Below are positions 23,173-34,689 of a stretch of 64,000 nt of DNA, piece by piece. The notes under the pieces were generated by a model. It was not told the DNA's origin, ran no database searches, and worked only from the letters and a program-made list of their open reading frames with translations. Every line of letters starts with the position of its first letter. Positions within the stretch are counted from its first letter, which is position 1. The stretch covers positions 1 to 64,000 of the forward strand of contig JANFAH010000093.1 of assembly GCA_024663395.1 (NCBI GenBank), written 5' to 3'. A program made the position numbers and the translations under genes. Source of the DNA: Pisolithus tinctorius (lineage: Eukaryota; Basidiomycota; Agaricomycetes; Boletales; Pisolithaceae).

Positions 23173-25145
23173 TCATTCGGCATACAGAACATGTTTAGCG
23201 GTGCGGTCCAGCCATTCCCGCAGGTCACCGTCGTTCTCGAGACCCACGAACTCGTTGCTAAGACTGTCGCGATACCGGAGAGTGGTGATATTTGCGCCAA
23301 GTCTCCCTTGAACCTTCTTCATCAGCTCAGAATGCGTGACTTTGGGGTGGACTCGGATCGCAATCAAGTCATCAGCGACAAATATCTTGATCCTCACGAA
23401 TGCCGTCTGTGGATTTTCTGCGGATACAGGAGGAGCGTTCAAATTGGTGTTAGCTGCAGAGTGAGAACGGGTCCGTGATGAGGGTTGGGAAGAGTGCATT
23501 GAAGACGGTGGTGAGGGTTTGTAGTCGGGTAGGTGAGAATCCGAAGACACCGACCCACGCGATGCCCCATTTTCATGGAAGCCACCCACGGGAGAAGCTT
23601 GTGCTTGTGAGCCATTGCGGTGGATGGATGTCAGTGTGGTAGAACGCTGGTGCCCAAGGTGATGAATGGAGTGAACCTGGGTTGGTGGCGTACGATCTTC
23701 ACCATAATACGACCCATCACTGCGGTCGTCCCTGTCGGACAACCTGACGTCGCCAAGGGTGTGACGGACCTCTTCATCGAAGTCCTGAGTTACGGAGCAA
23801 CCATCTGCAACCTCCTGATTTCCCCCTCCAGCAGCCAAGGCATCAAGCTCGCTATATCGAGGCTCGATTTCATGCTCGTAGTCACCCGGCTTTAAAGCGA
23901 GAAAGTCACGGATCAGTTGATGCTCTAATATGTACGGTGCTCCCATGGAGTTTAGCGCGCACAACTGGTGAAGGTAGGCGTCTAATTCCTCCCGTCGTGT
24001 GGCGGTCACTTGGTCATTCACTTCTGATGACGGTCCGGGCATGAAAGGCAAGATGCGGGGCGAAGAAGGCTCACGGCCAGCCTCGTGGGGGAATGTGTCC
24101 AAAAGATGCAATTGGAAGTCGTAGAAATCACGGTACGCACGGAAGAGGACGAGCTGCTTAGCCATCGGAAGTTCAGAAGACCCATCAGAAGCATAGGGTT
24201 GGAAGATGGCATCAACTCGGAACCAATACTCATTCAATTCGAAGTGGAAAGAAACGACACTGGCCGAAAGGAGGATACCATCCGGGAGGGGTGTGGTAGA
24301 TGAGGTCTGAGCAGGTTGCGAAGCCGATGGGGAGGTTGCGTATGGGCTATTCGTAACCGAAGACTTTGGCTCTTCGATTACCCCCAGTGCAATGGAGCTC
24401 TGTTTGTAGTTAATCATCGCCCGCTTCCAATCCTCGACCTCGGGAAGGTCTCCGCGATCGATCAGGGCGTTCATGTCGAGAATAGGAATATTCGTTACAG
24501 GATCTCGCACTTGCACGAAGGTAGCAGGAATCAAACCCGGTCGACCAAGCCTACCAATCGGCTTGGCAACGAACCATTCACGGTTTGAGTGAGCAACAAC
24601 TGAGATCGGGTCACCTGCTTTCGCGTCGAGTTCGTCTGTGCGTTCTGCAGTGAAGTCATGGATCACGATAGCATAGAAAACGCTAGTTTTTTGGGTTCCC
24701 GGGGATTTAGGCGGTCCTAATGGGCTGACTGGACTGCTGGGGCCGACACTGATGTGAGAAGAGCGCATTCTACGGCAAGATGCATGAGGCGGTGAAGAAC
24801 GGAACACAAGTAGGAGAGGGGAGTGGCTTACGGGTTGGGGCTCTTGCAGAATTCCTCGAACATGTTCTTAGGAACAAGTCCTCGAGCACCTGTGACAGGA
24901 TTGTGGGCCTCATACCAAGGTCCGTAATTGTCCGGATCGCCAGTGACATAAAAGAAATCGCCCTTTGAGAAGGGCAGCTGAGTAGGCGCGGATGGCCTGT
25001 GCGAATTGATTGCACGAATGACTTTCTGCGGCGGCAGGGAGGCAGAGAGAGGTTTAGATATGGAAGGCAAAGGCAGCGGGGTGGAGATCTGAAGACGGTG
25101 AACATCCTTGTTCCCGTTGAGGGACTTTCGTAGCGACTTCATCAT
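23173..25145 (-). CDS. BEM1: Polarity scaffold Bem1 (SH3-SH3-PX-PB1)
   Basis: Bem1 scaffolds Cdc42, its exchange factor Cdc24 and PAK kinase at sites of polarised growth. Start at ATG 25145 or 25142 (MKSLRKSLNGNKD), stop at 23173. The first exon holds SH3-1 (KVIRAINSHRPSAPTQLPFS, GDFFYVTGDP, GPWYEAHNPVTGARGLVPKN). After an intron near 24.8 kb comes SH3-2 (FYAIVIHDFTAERTDELDAK, REWFVAKPIGR, LIPATFVQV), then a PX domain (FHFELNEYWFRVDAIFQP, YRDFYDFQLHLLDTFP), a serine/histidine-rich linker, and a C-terminal PB1 domain (FVRIKIFVADDLIAIRVH, LENDGDLREWLDRTAKHV) that would bind Cdc24. Divergent from NOT3. Confidence 0.93.
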
Positions 25146-25577
25146 TAACGCAGCATAAACGAGGGGATCTGGGGACGCTGGCTGAGTGGAAGCAGGCGAG
25201 CGGACGGGCACAACGGAGAACAGATTTGCTGCATGAAGGCTACTTATTATTATCATGGATAGTCCTCGCATTTCTTTCCCACGATAATGAAACATCTCTC
25301 TCCCTTATTGTCATGTCAGACACGTCAGATAGACTTTCGTTCCCATCTTCAAACATGTACCTCGACATCCCGCTCATGTAGACCCCCCGTCCTGCAAAGG
25401 AAACTTGGGAAATAAAAAAAAAAGAAAAGAAAAGAAAGGAGTCGGTGATCACACGTGGTTGTTACGTAATCTACAAACAAACATCAACAACGGACCACTG
25501 GCTGGTCGATTGTGCTATTTGGAATCTGCCATCGAGTGATATTTCAACCACTGCTGTATTTTCGCGTCTCATTCGTT
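25146..25577. other. Divergent promoter region BEM1 / NOT3
   Basis: About 430 bases between the two start codons. It includes a purine tract with a long A-run on the plus strand near 25413-25440. Such tracts disfavour nucleosomes and are common in shared promoters. No gene is seen. Confidence 0.5.
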
Positions 25578-28494
25578 ATGGCAGCAAGGAAACTACAAAG
25601 TATATTCGGCTTCTGTCAGCCTCTTTACTCGCGCTCTGACCGTCCCCCCTCTAGCCGAAATCGACCGCACATTAAAGAAGGTTGCTGAGGGTGTCGAGTT
25701 GTTTGAGAGCATCTACGAGAAGATGCAGTCGTCAACAAACCAAACACAGAAGGAGAAACTGGAGACTGACCTGAAGACGCAAATAAAGAAACTTCAGCGC
25801 CTACGAGACCAGATCAAATCATGGGTAGCATCCAACGACATAAAGGACAAGTCGGCGCTATTGGAGAACAGAAGACTGATAGAAACCGTGCGTGTTTCTG
25901 CCCCGTACTCCGTGCTTTTTTGCCCGTGTACCCTCGGATCTTGGTCCGGGCCCATCTTAGGAACGGTGTATGTCTAACCCATCGTTTCTTACAGCAAATG
26001 GAGAAGTTCAAAGCATGCGAGAAGGAAATGAAGACAAAGGCATTCTCTAAAGAGGGTTTGACGCAGTCCGCTAAGCTGGATCCAAAAGCGCAGGAGAAAA
26101 TGGAGGTTACATCTTGGCTGCAGCAAACCGTCGAGGACCTCACCCTCCAGGTGGAGCAGGCAGAAGCAGAGATTGAAGCACTCCATGGGAGCGGAAAGAA
26201 GAAGGGGAAGGGCCAGTCAGCGGCTTCAAGTCGATTAGAGGAGTTGGAACACTTGAACGAGCGGCGAAAATGGCATATCAACAGGCTGGAGCTCATCCTA
26301 CGTCTCCTTGACAATGGCTCGTTATCAACAGAACAAGTGCTTGGTCTCAAAGAGGATGTCATCTACTTCGTCGAGAATAACATGGTTCGTCTTATTGCGA
26401 CGTCATCCATATTGCGACCATTTAAGGGATTTTGGGGAACAGGAGGAAAACTTCGAGGACGATGAGGGCATATATGACGAGCTCAATTTAGGCGAGGAGG
26501 AAGAGAAATTCGGCCTAGCTAATGACGACGATGACGGTAGCGATGACTCTGAAAGTGCAAGCGAAGGTATACCTGCTATTTATCCGCGTGTTCACTTCCT
26601 TAACTCTTCCCCAAAGACCACCCACAGCGCACGCCCAAGAAGCATGACAAAGACGATGAGAGTGTTTCAAATCCCAAACGAGAGGAAAGTCCTATACAAA
26701 AGAAGTCTGGCCTGCAGCTGCGAAGTAAGTAGGCTGTCTGTTATCCCAACGAGTGTTCACCTCCATTCTCCATATTCAAAGAACCCTCTATAGTGGCAGA
26801 AAGTAAGCATAGGCATATAATACTTCACGTGCTCATTCGCATGAGGCAGAAGCACCCAAGCCTCCGCCAAACCCAAATTTTGCGCAGCAACCGATGTCGA
26901 GCATTCTCAAGGTAGGGCTACCTTCGGCACCGCGTCCACCAGCTGCGCTTCCTGCTATCCGGTATGCCACTGCAGCTGCTGCCGCAGTATCGTCAGGACC
27001 CTCGGCAAGCGCGCCGTCGGCGTCATCTGCTTCGCAAGCACCCTCAGGTGCCGTGTCAAGCTCTTTATCAGCAACACCGGCCACGCCAACAGCCCCATCA
27101 ATAGCGCAGTCGACGTCCCAGAGCATGATACAAGATTCGCAGTTGACATCTTCTCCAAGTCTGACCCATCCATCTGTCACAAGTCCGATGTTGTCTTCTG
27201 CGTCTGCGTCGCATCAACCTGACGGCTCTTTCTACTCTGGACAAGACTCACCCGCAATATCTGAAGCTGTCCCCAGCTCAGTGAGTTGTCCACCAGCATC
27301 GTCATCACCACATCGTATGTATCACAAAGGTAAGTCGCGTCTACTGCTCGTTTTCAGTGTTAGGTGAGTGTCTCTTCAGATACTATTGCATCACCTGTCC
27401 TCTCCACGATTACGTCGGCTGTTGCGCAAGTATGTGTTCCACTTATTTGGGTTTACGCTAGTAACTCAAATACTTGTACGTACGCAGCAAGCGGCCTCAT
27501 CGGAAACGCAACCACCTCCGCAGCAACAGCAGCCTCTGGCGAATGGATCATCTCAAGTGGGCCAAACACCTGCTGTACAACAGCCACAACCTGCTGCGAC
27601 ATCTCCACTTCCTCAACAGGTGCAACAACTACTGTCGCCCGGCACTCCAACGACCAACAGTACACCATCAGCCATGCAACCACCGCAATATCCACCAGGA
27701 GTGCGGGTACCTCAATCGTTGGAGCAGCAACCAGCATTACAAAGTCAACAGGGACAACAGGCACCAGGCATGCAGAGACCTCCCTCGGCGGTCCCTTCCC
27801 ATCCACAGGCACCTTCGCGGCCCTCAGCATCTGCGTTTCCAGGTTCTTTGTCGGACCTTGTTGCATCATTCGAGACGGTTAAACAGAAGGGTGAGTCGTG
27901 TTGTGATGCGCCATGTTAGGCTTCTGCTTAATTGTTGATAGCACCCCATCGTATGACTAATCTGGGCGAAGTGCACAAGCTCTTGGAAGGTGGCTACTCG
28001 AATGCGCCTCAACCCACGGACACCGAGCGGTAAGCCGACTCTCTCGGGGTTGAATGACGTTTAGCTCATCTTTTTTTTAGAGCCAAATATTACGTGCCGC
28101 GGTATCCGTTCAGTACGCCATCCTTCTATCCTCAGACGCCGCATCCAGTGGTCAGCTCCCCAGCACTGTTTCAACACATCGATGTGGAGACGCTATTTTA
28201 TGTATTTTACTACCTGCCAGGCACCTACCAACAGTACGTTACCCGCCCTTCATTTCCTTCTCTTGCACACTCCTGATCCGGAGACATAGATACCTCGCTG
28301 CAAGGGAACTGAAACGCCAATCCTGGCGGTTCCACATCAAATACCTAACGTGGTTCCAGCGACACTCCGAACCACAGGCCATTACGGAGGAGTACGAGCA
28401 AGGAGTTTATGTATACTTCGACTGGGAAGGTTCATGGTGCCAGCGAAAGAAAAGCGACTTCCGCTTCGAGTACCGTTACCTTTCCGAAGATTAA
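25578..28494 (+). CDS. NOT3: CCR4-NOT complex subunit Not3/Not5
   Basis: Not3/Not5 is a subunit of the CCR4-NOT deadenylase and transcription-regulation complex. A very short first coding exon (ATG 25578, MAARKLQ) is followed by the coiled-coil N-terminal domain: [56 protein letters not shown] and [20 protein letters not shown]. Next come [20 protein letters not shown] and long Ser/Pro- and Gln/Pro-rich linkers (about 26.9-27.9 kb). The C-terminal NOT box reads [55 protein letters not shown] and ends [11 protein letters not shown] at TAA 28492-28494. About ten GT-AG introns. Convergent with bL12m; the 300-base spacer has no gene. Confidence 0.93.
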
Positions 28495-28796
28495 ACGCCT
28501 TTCTTTTCTTTCTTTTCTCCCGCTGCAGATCTCCCAGCAACCACCACAGACGTTGCGCCCTTCGTTTTCACTTTCCAAATGTGTTCTGCCGTTCCAGTTC
28601 ATTTTTAACTATTGATCGCGCCCTCTCAATGTAATCACGGCGCAGGACGGTTTCTTTTTCCTTTTGCCAGTTATTGAATAGTCTTGCTGGGTAATCCAAC
28701 GCCGGATTGGAAGGAAACTCAAGTATATCTATGGTGCATGCGTGTACGTCGTCAGTGTGGAGTGGTGGTCTACATTAGCATGATTATAATGGATTA

Positions 28797-29681
28797 TTAC
28801 TCGAGCTCCACCATCGCGCCCAAGGCCTCGAAAGTCTTCTTTAGCTTCTCCGCGTCCTCTTTCGAGAGGTTTTCTTTCAAGACTTTGGGAACTGACTCCA
28901 CAAATTTCTTCGCCTGTAGGTCGAGCGTAAGTAAGCACGAGCAGTCCGAACATACACGTGCACACAAGGGCACGTACGTCGATGAGCGTAAGATTTGGTA
29001 CCAAGGCCTTCACTTCTCGAATGATCTTGGGCTTAGCACCGGCGTCGAAGGATTTGAGCATGACATTGAAGACTGTCTTCTCCTTGGGTTTCTCCTGATA
29101 AACACATAGGCCATCAACTCTTGTATTCTCGAAACGCGAATGACTCGCCGTACCTCTGCAGGCGCCTCCTCCGCAGGTGCGACTGCCGCGGGTGCAGCAG
29201 CAGCGGGCATAGCAATTTCCTGGATATTCAACCTCGACTGTGTGAATGGTGCGTCAATTGGCGCGCGTCCGGGGGATGGGAAGTTTGTCAAAATATTCGT
29301 ACCTTCAAAAGGGAAACGAGGTCGGCCGCTTGTAAAAGGGTGAGGGCAGAGATATCGTCCACTATCCTGGAAATTTTGGGGTCGGCGGTGATGGGTGGAG
29401 GAGTTGAAGACGAAGCTTGTGTTGCCTCAGTTGCGAGCCATCTCGACCGGCTCGCCAGGGACACAAGGCTGCGTGGTGGGGCAGTATTAGAGGAGACGTG
29501 GAGGAAGGACCACGCGAGCAGGTATGTGGGTGATTGCATACGAAAACGACTTACCGTGCAGAGGATGCTGTCCTTGATGCAGAGGCCACAACTGACAAGC
29601 AGCGACTCTAGCAGGAACGACACATGTTCAGCATGCAGGCTTCAGTGAAACGAAGTGCAGCTAAGAGGTACTTACTGCCAT
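28797..29681 (-). CDS. Mitochondrial ribosomal protein bL12m
   Basis: bL12m is the stalk protein of the mitochondrial large subunit that recruits translation factors. A two-codon first exon (ATG 29679-29681 and GCA) splices to a short exon, giving the presequence MASRCLSVVASASRTASSAR. Then follow LVSLASRSRWLATEAT, the dimerisation domain DPKISRIVDDISALTLLQAA, an Ala/Pro hinge, and the factor-binding C-terminal domain (VMLKSFDAGAKPKIIREVKA, VESVPKVLKENLSKEDAEKL, LGAMVELE). The stop TAA is at 28797-28799. At least four GT-AG introns. This is the bacterial-type L7/L12 fold, not the cytosolic P-protein, and the presequence supports mitochondrial import. Confidence 0.9.
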
Positions 29682-31876
29682 GACTTGAAGAATTTTTACT
29701 GTTAGTTTTCAAGGACACGTACAAATTCGGAGGTACTATTGACTGTTGTTTATCCAAACGCCTGGCAAGGCAAGGCAGTTTGATCGAAGCGGGAGCCCCG
29801 ATCAGGGCCCCGATCCCCCAGCTGACTACCACACACGGATATCATATGCATGCCTCAGCAAGCATGAAACTACGATCCTCCACCATTCGGTGCGTGCTAA
29901 CCTCATGTACACAGCCCGAACAAAGGGTCACCGCGTCTTAGGTTGCCTGGGACGATATGCCCAGATCTCCTATGGCGCGGTGCCGTTTAACCGAAAGGCC
30001 ACCCCACTTATGTAGTAGTGAGTTGACAGCCTTCAAGGGCTGATTGACTTTTGCACTTGGGTTTTGAGTCCTTAGCATGTGGTGGCTAATAACTTGGAAT
30101 GATGTGGGTCGCTTACGGCTCCCATTCATAAGTTGCTTCTACATGCAGTATCATAAACCGAATCCACCGGAGATTAAGAGAATGTCCACCAGGGTCTCCC
30201 CTGGTCTTCCTCTTCAAGGCATACTTAGGGACCGAGCGATTACTCTGGGCGCTCCGGTGCAAAGTTCACTCCGGTACCGCGGAGGAGAGAATGTCGCCAA
30301 TTTTTGGTAAATGAAAGGTTCCCCTGTAGAAGTTCGAACTATCACAAGTCGGGATGAAAGCTCCGAACGTTTATGGACGAGTTGAGAAGACGAAAGGTAC
30401 AGATAAAATTTCCAGGGTGAGGGTTTGGATGACGGATTCTGTTGAACCAGTGGACTGTCAAGCTGCCCGGAGGTGGAAACTCCGATCTCTCTCGCTAGTA
30501 TACCGTTACAGCTCAACTACACATGATCAGTCCATGTGCCATCGTGAGCAGGCGCGTCTAATAACATGCGCAGGACATATGAAATTCAATTCGAAGAGAG
30601 ACTTTTAGTGGACGAAATAATTGGATTTATAATAAGTTTTTTTATCTTTATTTTTAAATCAAGATTTGGCCCGCAGGATCCTGGATATTGTACCATAGGA
30701 CCTGTGGGGTCTGTACCGCATGATATTGCTGATAGGCCGTTGACGACCTTTGCGAGTCGCACGAGCAAGTTGTTCAGGGATAGTAAAGCTCGATCGACAC
30801 TTGGCATATTCCACGGAACCACACAGAATCGAGGGAGGTCGAGCCCCCCACCTTTCACGGCGTTGTCAGGAGATTTATTTCGAGCGATTGACAACTCAAT
30901 GTGATGGCGACGGGCATGTCCGCGAAGGTGAACAATCATGGTGGTTCGTGGGGGAGCGTAATTGGTGTAAGATCTGAAACTGCGAGTGCACACTCTTTCT
31001 AATATAGTTTGCTGCTAGCACTGAAAGGCTACACTGGTACTGTGGTTGCAGAGACAGATTTTCATCCTCTCGAGTTCGAGGAGGGAAATGCTGCCACGGT
31101 TGTCCATCAAACCCTGAGCCTGTCATGGATCGGCAAGGTCACCTCGGTAGAGTCCAAGCAGGAGAGCGGGGTTGTCGTTTGATAACGATACTTGATCGAT
31201 GTGATCAGTACCAAGATCAAAATTTTCAAGGTTTTGAGCCTATCCCCACCTTTGGGAGGACCGTGTCCGCCCATCGGAGTGAGGGTAAGCCATTCAGGGG
31301 ATATGCAGGGAAATACACGTATCACGAGCCAAGCGGTAATTGATCCCGTAGAATCCAGATTTTCATGAAAATTTGCGACTCAGCTCATGGGTACCTGCTG
31401 TAATACTGGACACTTCAAAGCCGCCGCGATCGGAGCAGATATAAAAACAAGTGTATGCACCAAGGTTCAGAAGGGTTCAAACTAGGTGGCGGCGACAGAA
31501 GAAATCTCGAATGCTACAAGTCCAAGTGACAGATCTGGCAGGACAACCATGCCAATCAGATCAGGATGGGCCCGACCCCCGTGTCAGCCCGCATCGGCAG
31601 AGTTTATCTGTACCAAATCAAGGGTTCAGTGCCATCCTGCAGCTCGACCACGGCTAGCAACCGTAACTCTGAATTATGTAATTATATCCAGATTATTTCA
31701 ATTCCGTTTTCGGCCAAAATGTTGCCGAATATCCCATGTGCGGTCGTTCGCTTCTTTTCACCTCACGCGAACCATGGAATATCTCATCCCTGTCAACCCT
31801 CCACTCAAATAGAGGCACAGGATCATCCTTCCTCCGTTGGCTCCCCCCCCTTCATTCTCTTTCATCCCTTGCGATC
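29682..31876. other. Gene-poor region upstream of the DUF6534 gene
   Basis: About 2.2 kb without a supported gene. Open frames up to about 135 codons exist on both strands but show no domain and no coherent splicing. A TATA-like AGATATAAAAAC lies near 31437-31448; it is too far from the next start codon unless there is a 5' leader intron. Confidence 0.5.
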
Positions 31877-33873
31877 ATGGCGGTCATAGATTCAACGTAT
31901 GTTCCCCGGCCTTCCCGCCCTCATTTTCCGTCTGATCGCCTTTTTCATTCTCAAGCTTCGGAGCCTACTTCATCGGTGTCGTCATTTCTGCGGTGTGGGT
32001 ATACTTTTCATTCGCGTCCAGACCATCTATTAATCATCCCTTAGTTTGTACGGCGTGACCTGCGTACAGGTCTGGTTTTACTACGTGAGTTATCCAAGTG
32101 ACCCTTGGCATATCAAAACTTTGGTATGTTCATCCCGTCCGTGGATCAGCCACTGTTAGTAACGCGTTGCAAAGGTCTTTGGAGTTTTTGCCTCGGACAC
32201 TGTGCATCAAGCTTTGATAACCCACTCGGGTGAGCCCCAAACACATGGTCCCCGTCGATGTCTAGGCTCAACCATCGCGCATAGCTTACGTTTATCTCGT
32301 GTCGGACATAGGGTCTGCGACCGGACTTGAAGACATCGTCTGGTAAGCTCAAGGCCCTCATTACCTATTGACGCGTCTCATCCTTCCGCAGGAGCCTTAT
32401 TGTAGGTACAAGGATACTGTCTTCTTGGTCGCAACTGATTGATTTCTGTGTCAGGTCGAAGTCTTGTTTAATGTGAGTGTTGGCCCCGTTCGTTCGGTCG
32501 CCCGTCTAACTTGCTCAGGCTATCACGTCGCTCCTGGTTCAAAGGTGAAAATAAAGCATTCGTTCTCGTTTTCGCTTGTACTCACTCCAGGTTCTTGCAG
32601 TTTCCTTGCGATGCGGGTGTATAGACGTAGGTGCTACCTTTTCCCATTTTGGGTTAGTTCGTTCACACGGCGACACGTTTAGTTAGCAACAAGAGCATCC
32701 CCATAACTGCCGTTGTGGTAAGTCCGGAGCAACGGCATCTATGAAGTTGGCGTATTAAATTTTGCGTTTGCAGATGGTAGTTGTTATAGCCGAGTTCGGT
32801 GAGTGTCACTCAGCGGTTTCCTTTTTATCGTGTTACTCACAACACTTTAACACAGTGCTGTCAGTCAGTACGTATTGGCCGCAAATTGTGCTTAATTGCA
32901 ATGCTCACTTCAGACACTCTTTGTAGTCTATGTAGCGAAGGCGTACGTCGAGTTTGAGATTCGTCGGTAGTCTAGACTGATCAGGATTTCGTTAGTTTGG
33001 TCTTCCAGACATTCGCGGAGTTGCTCACGCTCAAGGTAAAACGAATACCGTGCCCTATCCGCAGATCCTGACGAATGCTATTCATCAGGATCTCTCTTCG
33101 GCGATCAATGCAACCACTGCGGCGTCCGATGTCCTGATTGCCGGCTGTCTCGTCTTCCTGTTGCAAAAATCACGGACTGGTTTCCGCAGGTATTTCCTAC
33201 TACTTCACAACGTCCTGTAACGTCTACTGAACTAGTACTTAGATCGGATTCAATGATTAACAAACTTGTAAGTGCGGATCATTAATGAATCGTATTCGAT
33301 GCAAACTTCGTGGTCCAGATGTTGTTCAGCTTGAACACTGGTCTTTTAACTGGGTATGACATCGTTTTTATGCATGGCTTGGGTTGTAGGTTGACCGTGT
33401 GTCAGTATTTTTGCCGTAGCTTCCCTCATTTCGGTAAGTGGTGAGCTTGCGTCAGTGGCCGTGTACTGAGGTCACAAAAAGATCTCCGCGTGGCCGAATG
33501 CCTTTATCTATATTGCGTTCTACTTTTGCTTGGGTCGCTGTGAGTCGGTTTGTGCGCCTGGCTAGGATTTGCACGCTGAGATGGTTCCTTGCGCAGTGTA
33601 CTGCAACTCTCTTCTTGCAACCCTGAATGCCCGGCGCATAATCCGAGCCGCCAGTACGGATGATGACATGTCGCTGTCACTACAAGGTGTGAACAAGACC
33701 AACGTTGCTACATCTCAGCGGGTACGTATTTGGTCTCTGCATCAAGGGTTCACGGGACTGAGCGTATATGGTAGCCCATGCCGAACAATATTTCAATCAA
33801 GATCGACACCACCCATGAGCTTGTACGGGATGATGTACGAGACGAGGTGCGAGAACTGCGCGAGCTGTCTTGA
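31877..33873 (+). CDS. DUF6534-type seven-helix membrane protein
   Basis: A many-exon gene of the large basidiomycete family of polytopic proteins ending in a DUF6534 domain; function is unknown. Start ATG 31877 (MAVIDST). Readable exons: FGAYFIGVVISAVLYGVTCV, QVWFYYVSYPSDPWHIKTL, VFGVFASDTVHQALITHS, then several very short exons through about 32.4-33.2 kb. The conserved end follows: SLNTGLLTG, WPNAFIYIAFYFCLGR and YCNSLLATLNARRIIRAAS. After a last intron the tail reads PNNISIKIDTTHELVRDD and ends at TGA 33871-33873. I infer six or seven membrane helices. Middle exon boundaries are not fully resolved, so disabling changes there cannot be excluded. Confidence 0.75.
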
Positions 33874-34689
33874 TGCGAATCTTAATCTTGACAGAAGCCG
33901 TACTCTGCGAACGGCGACGTGAAGGCGCTGAACGTTGTCTGAGGTGCAATACTTTGTGAAATGGAACAAGAGGATTCATAGCGTATATACCGATTTAGCG
34001 TCTGGGGTAAACTAGTGGCCACGTTCATTTCATAGTGTCAAAATATTCCTTGGTCGGGTAAAAAAAGACTTGTAACATGGAAATACAAAGATCGCACGTA
34101 GTTGCAGAACGCTTGATAACACTCGGCCTGCTCGGTAGGTGATGGATATAAGTACTGTACATAGGTCAGTATACAGCCTCACCTTGTTTACAAGGTTACT
34201 CCAGCCCGAAATTCGTACATGCTTTTTTCGACGCCTCCGAATATCAATATTTTGTCAATCCGCCGTTGCTTCGCCTCTGGGATCTTTACTCCACTCTTCC
34301 GAACCACCTCTGACATAGAGGTATGTAGTACCAGCTATGTTATCTGGGCTGCATGGTATTCTACTCTAGGCAAGTACTATCGCAGTTTCCATCGTGCTTC
34401 GCTGTCCCTCGAGAGGCTGAGTGGGCTATTACCACACTTGGCTCGTATTTTCGTTGATGGGTTCCTTCTCGAGTTCAGACGCGAGGCGCTCGAGCGTCAC
34501 AAGAGCTGTCCTAATAATAGGTGAGTGTGGACGAGGCAGTAAAAAAGAACTATTACCGGTGATGCACTCCATATATGTGCCATAAATATAATAGGTGTAA
34601 GTCGTGCTACGTCTCTCGCTTTTTTTCAGGATTTCGAGATCTTCTTGACAGGCCAAACAGTTCCAGAATTATCTGCATATTTGTGGGAA
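33874..34689. other. Spacer before the repeat array
   Basis: About 800 bases with no recognised gene. A short AT-rich stretch and one open frame (about 34.22-34.52 kb) have no recognisable content. Parts near 34.40-34.50 kb may be an older, more degraded repeat unit. Confidence 0.4.

Noticed and set aside
30586..30993. 135-codon minus-strand open frame in the 29.7-31.9 kb region
   Set aside because: Low-complexity end, no domain, no conserved motif and no promoter; consistent with chance.
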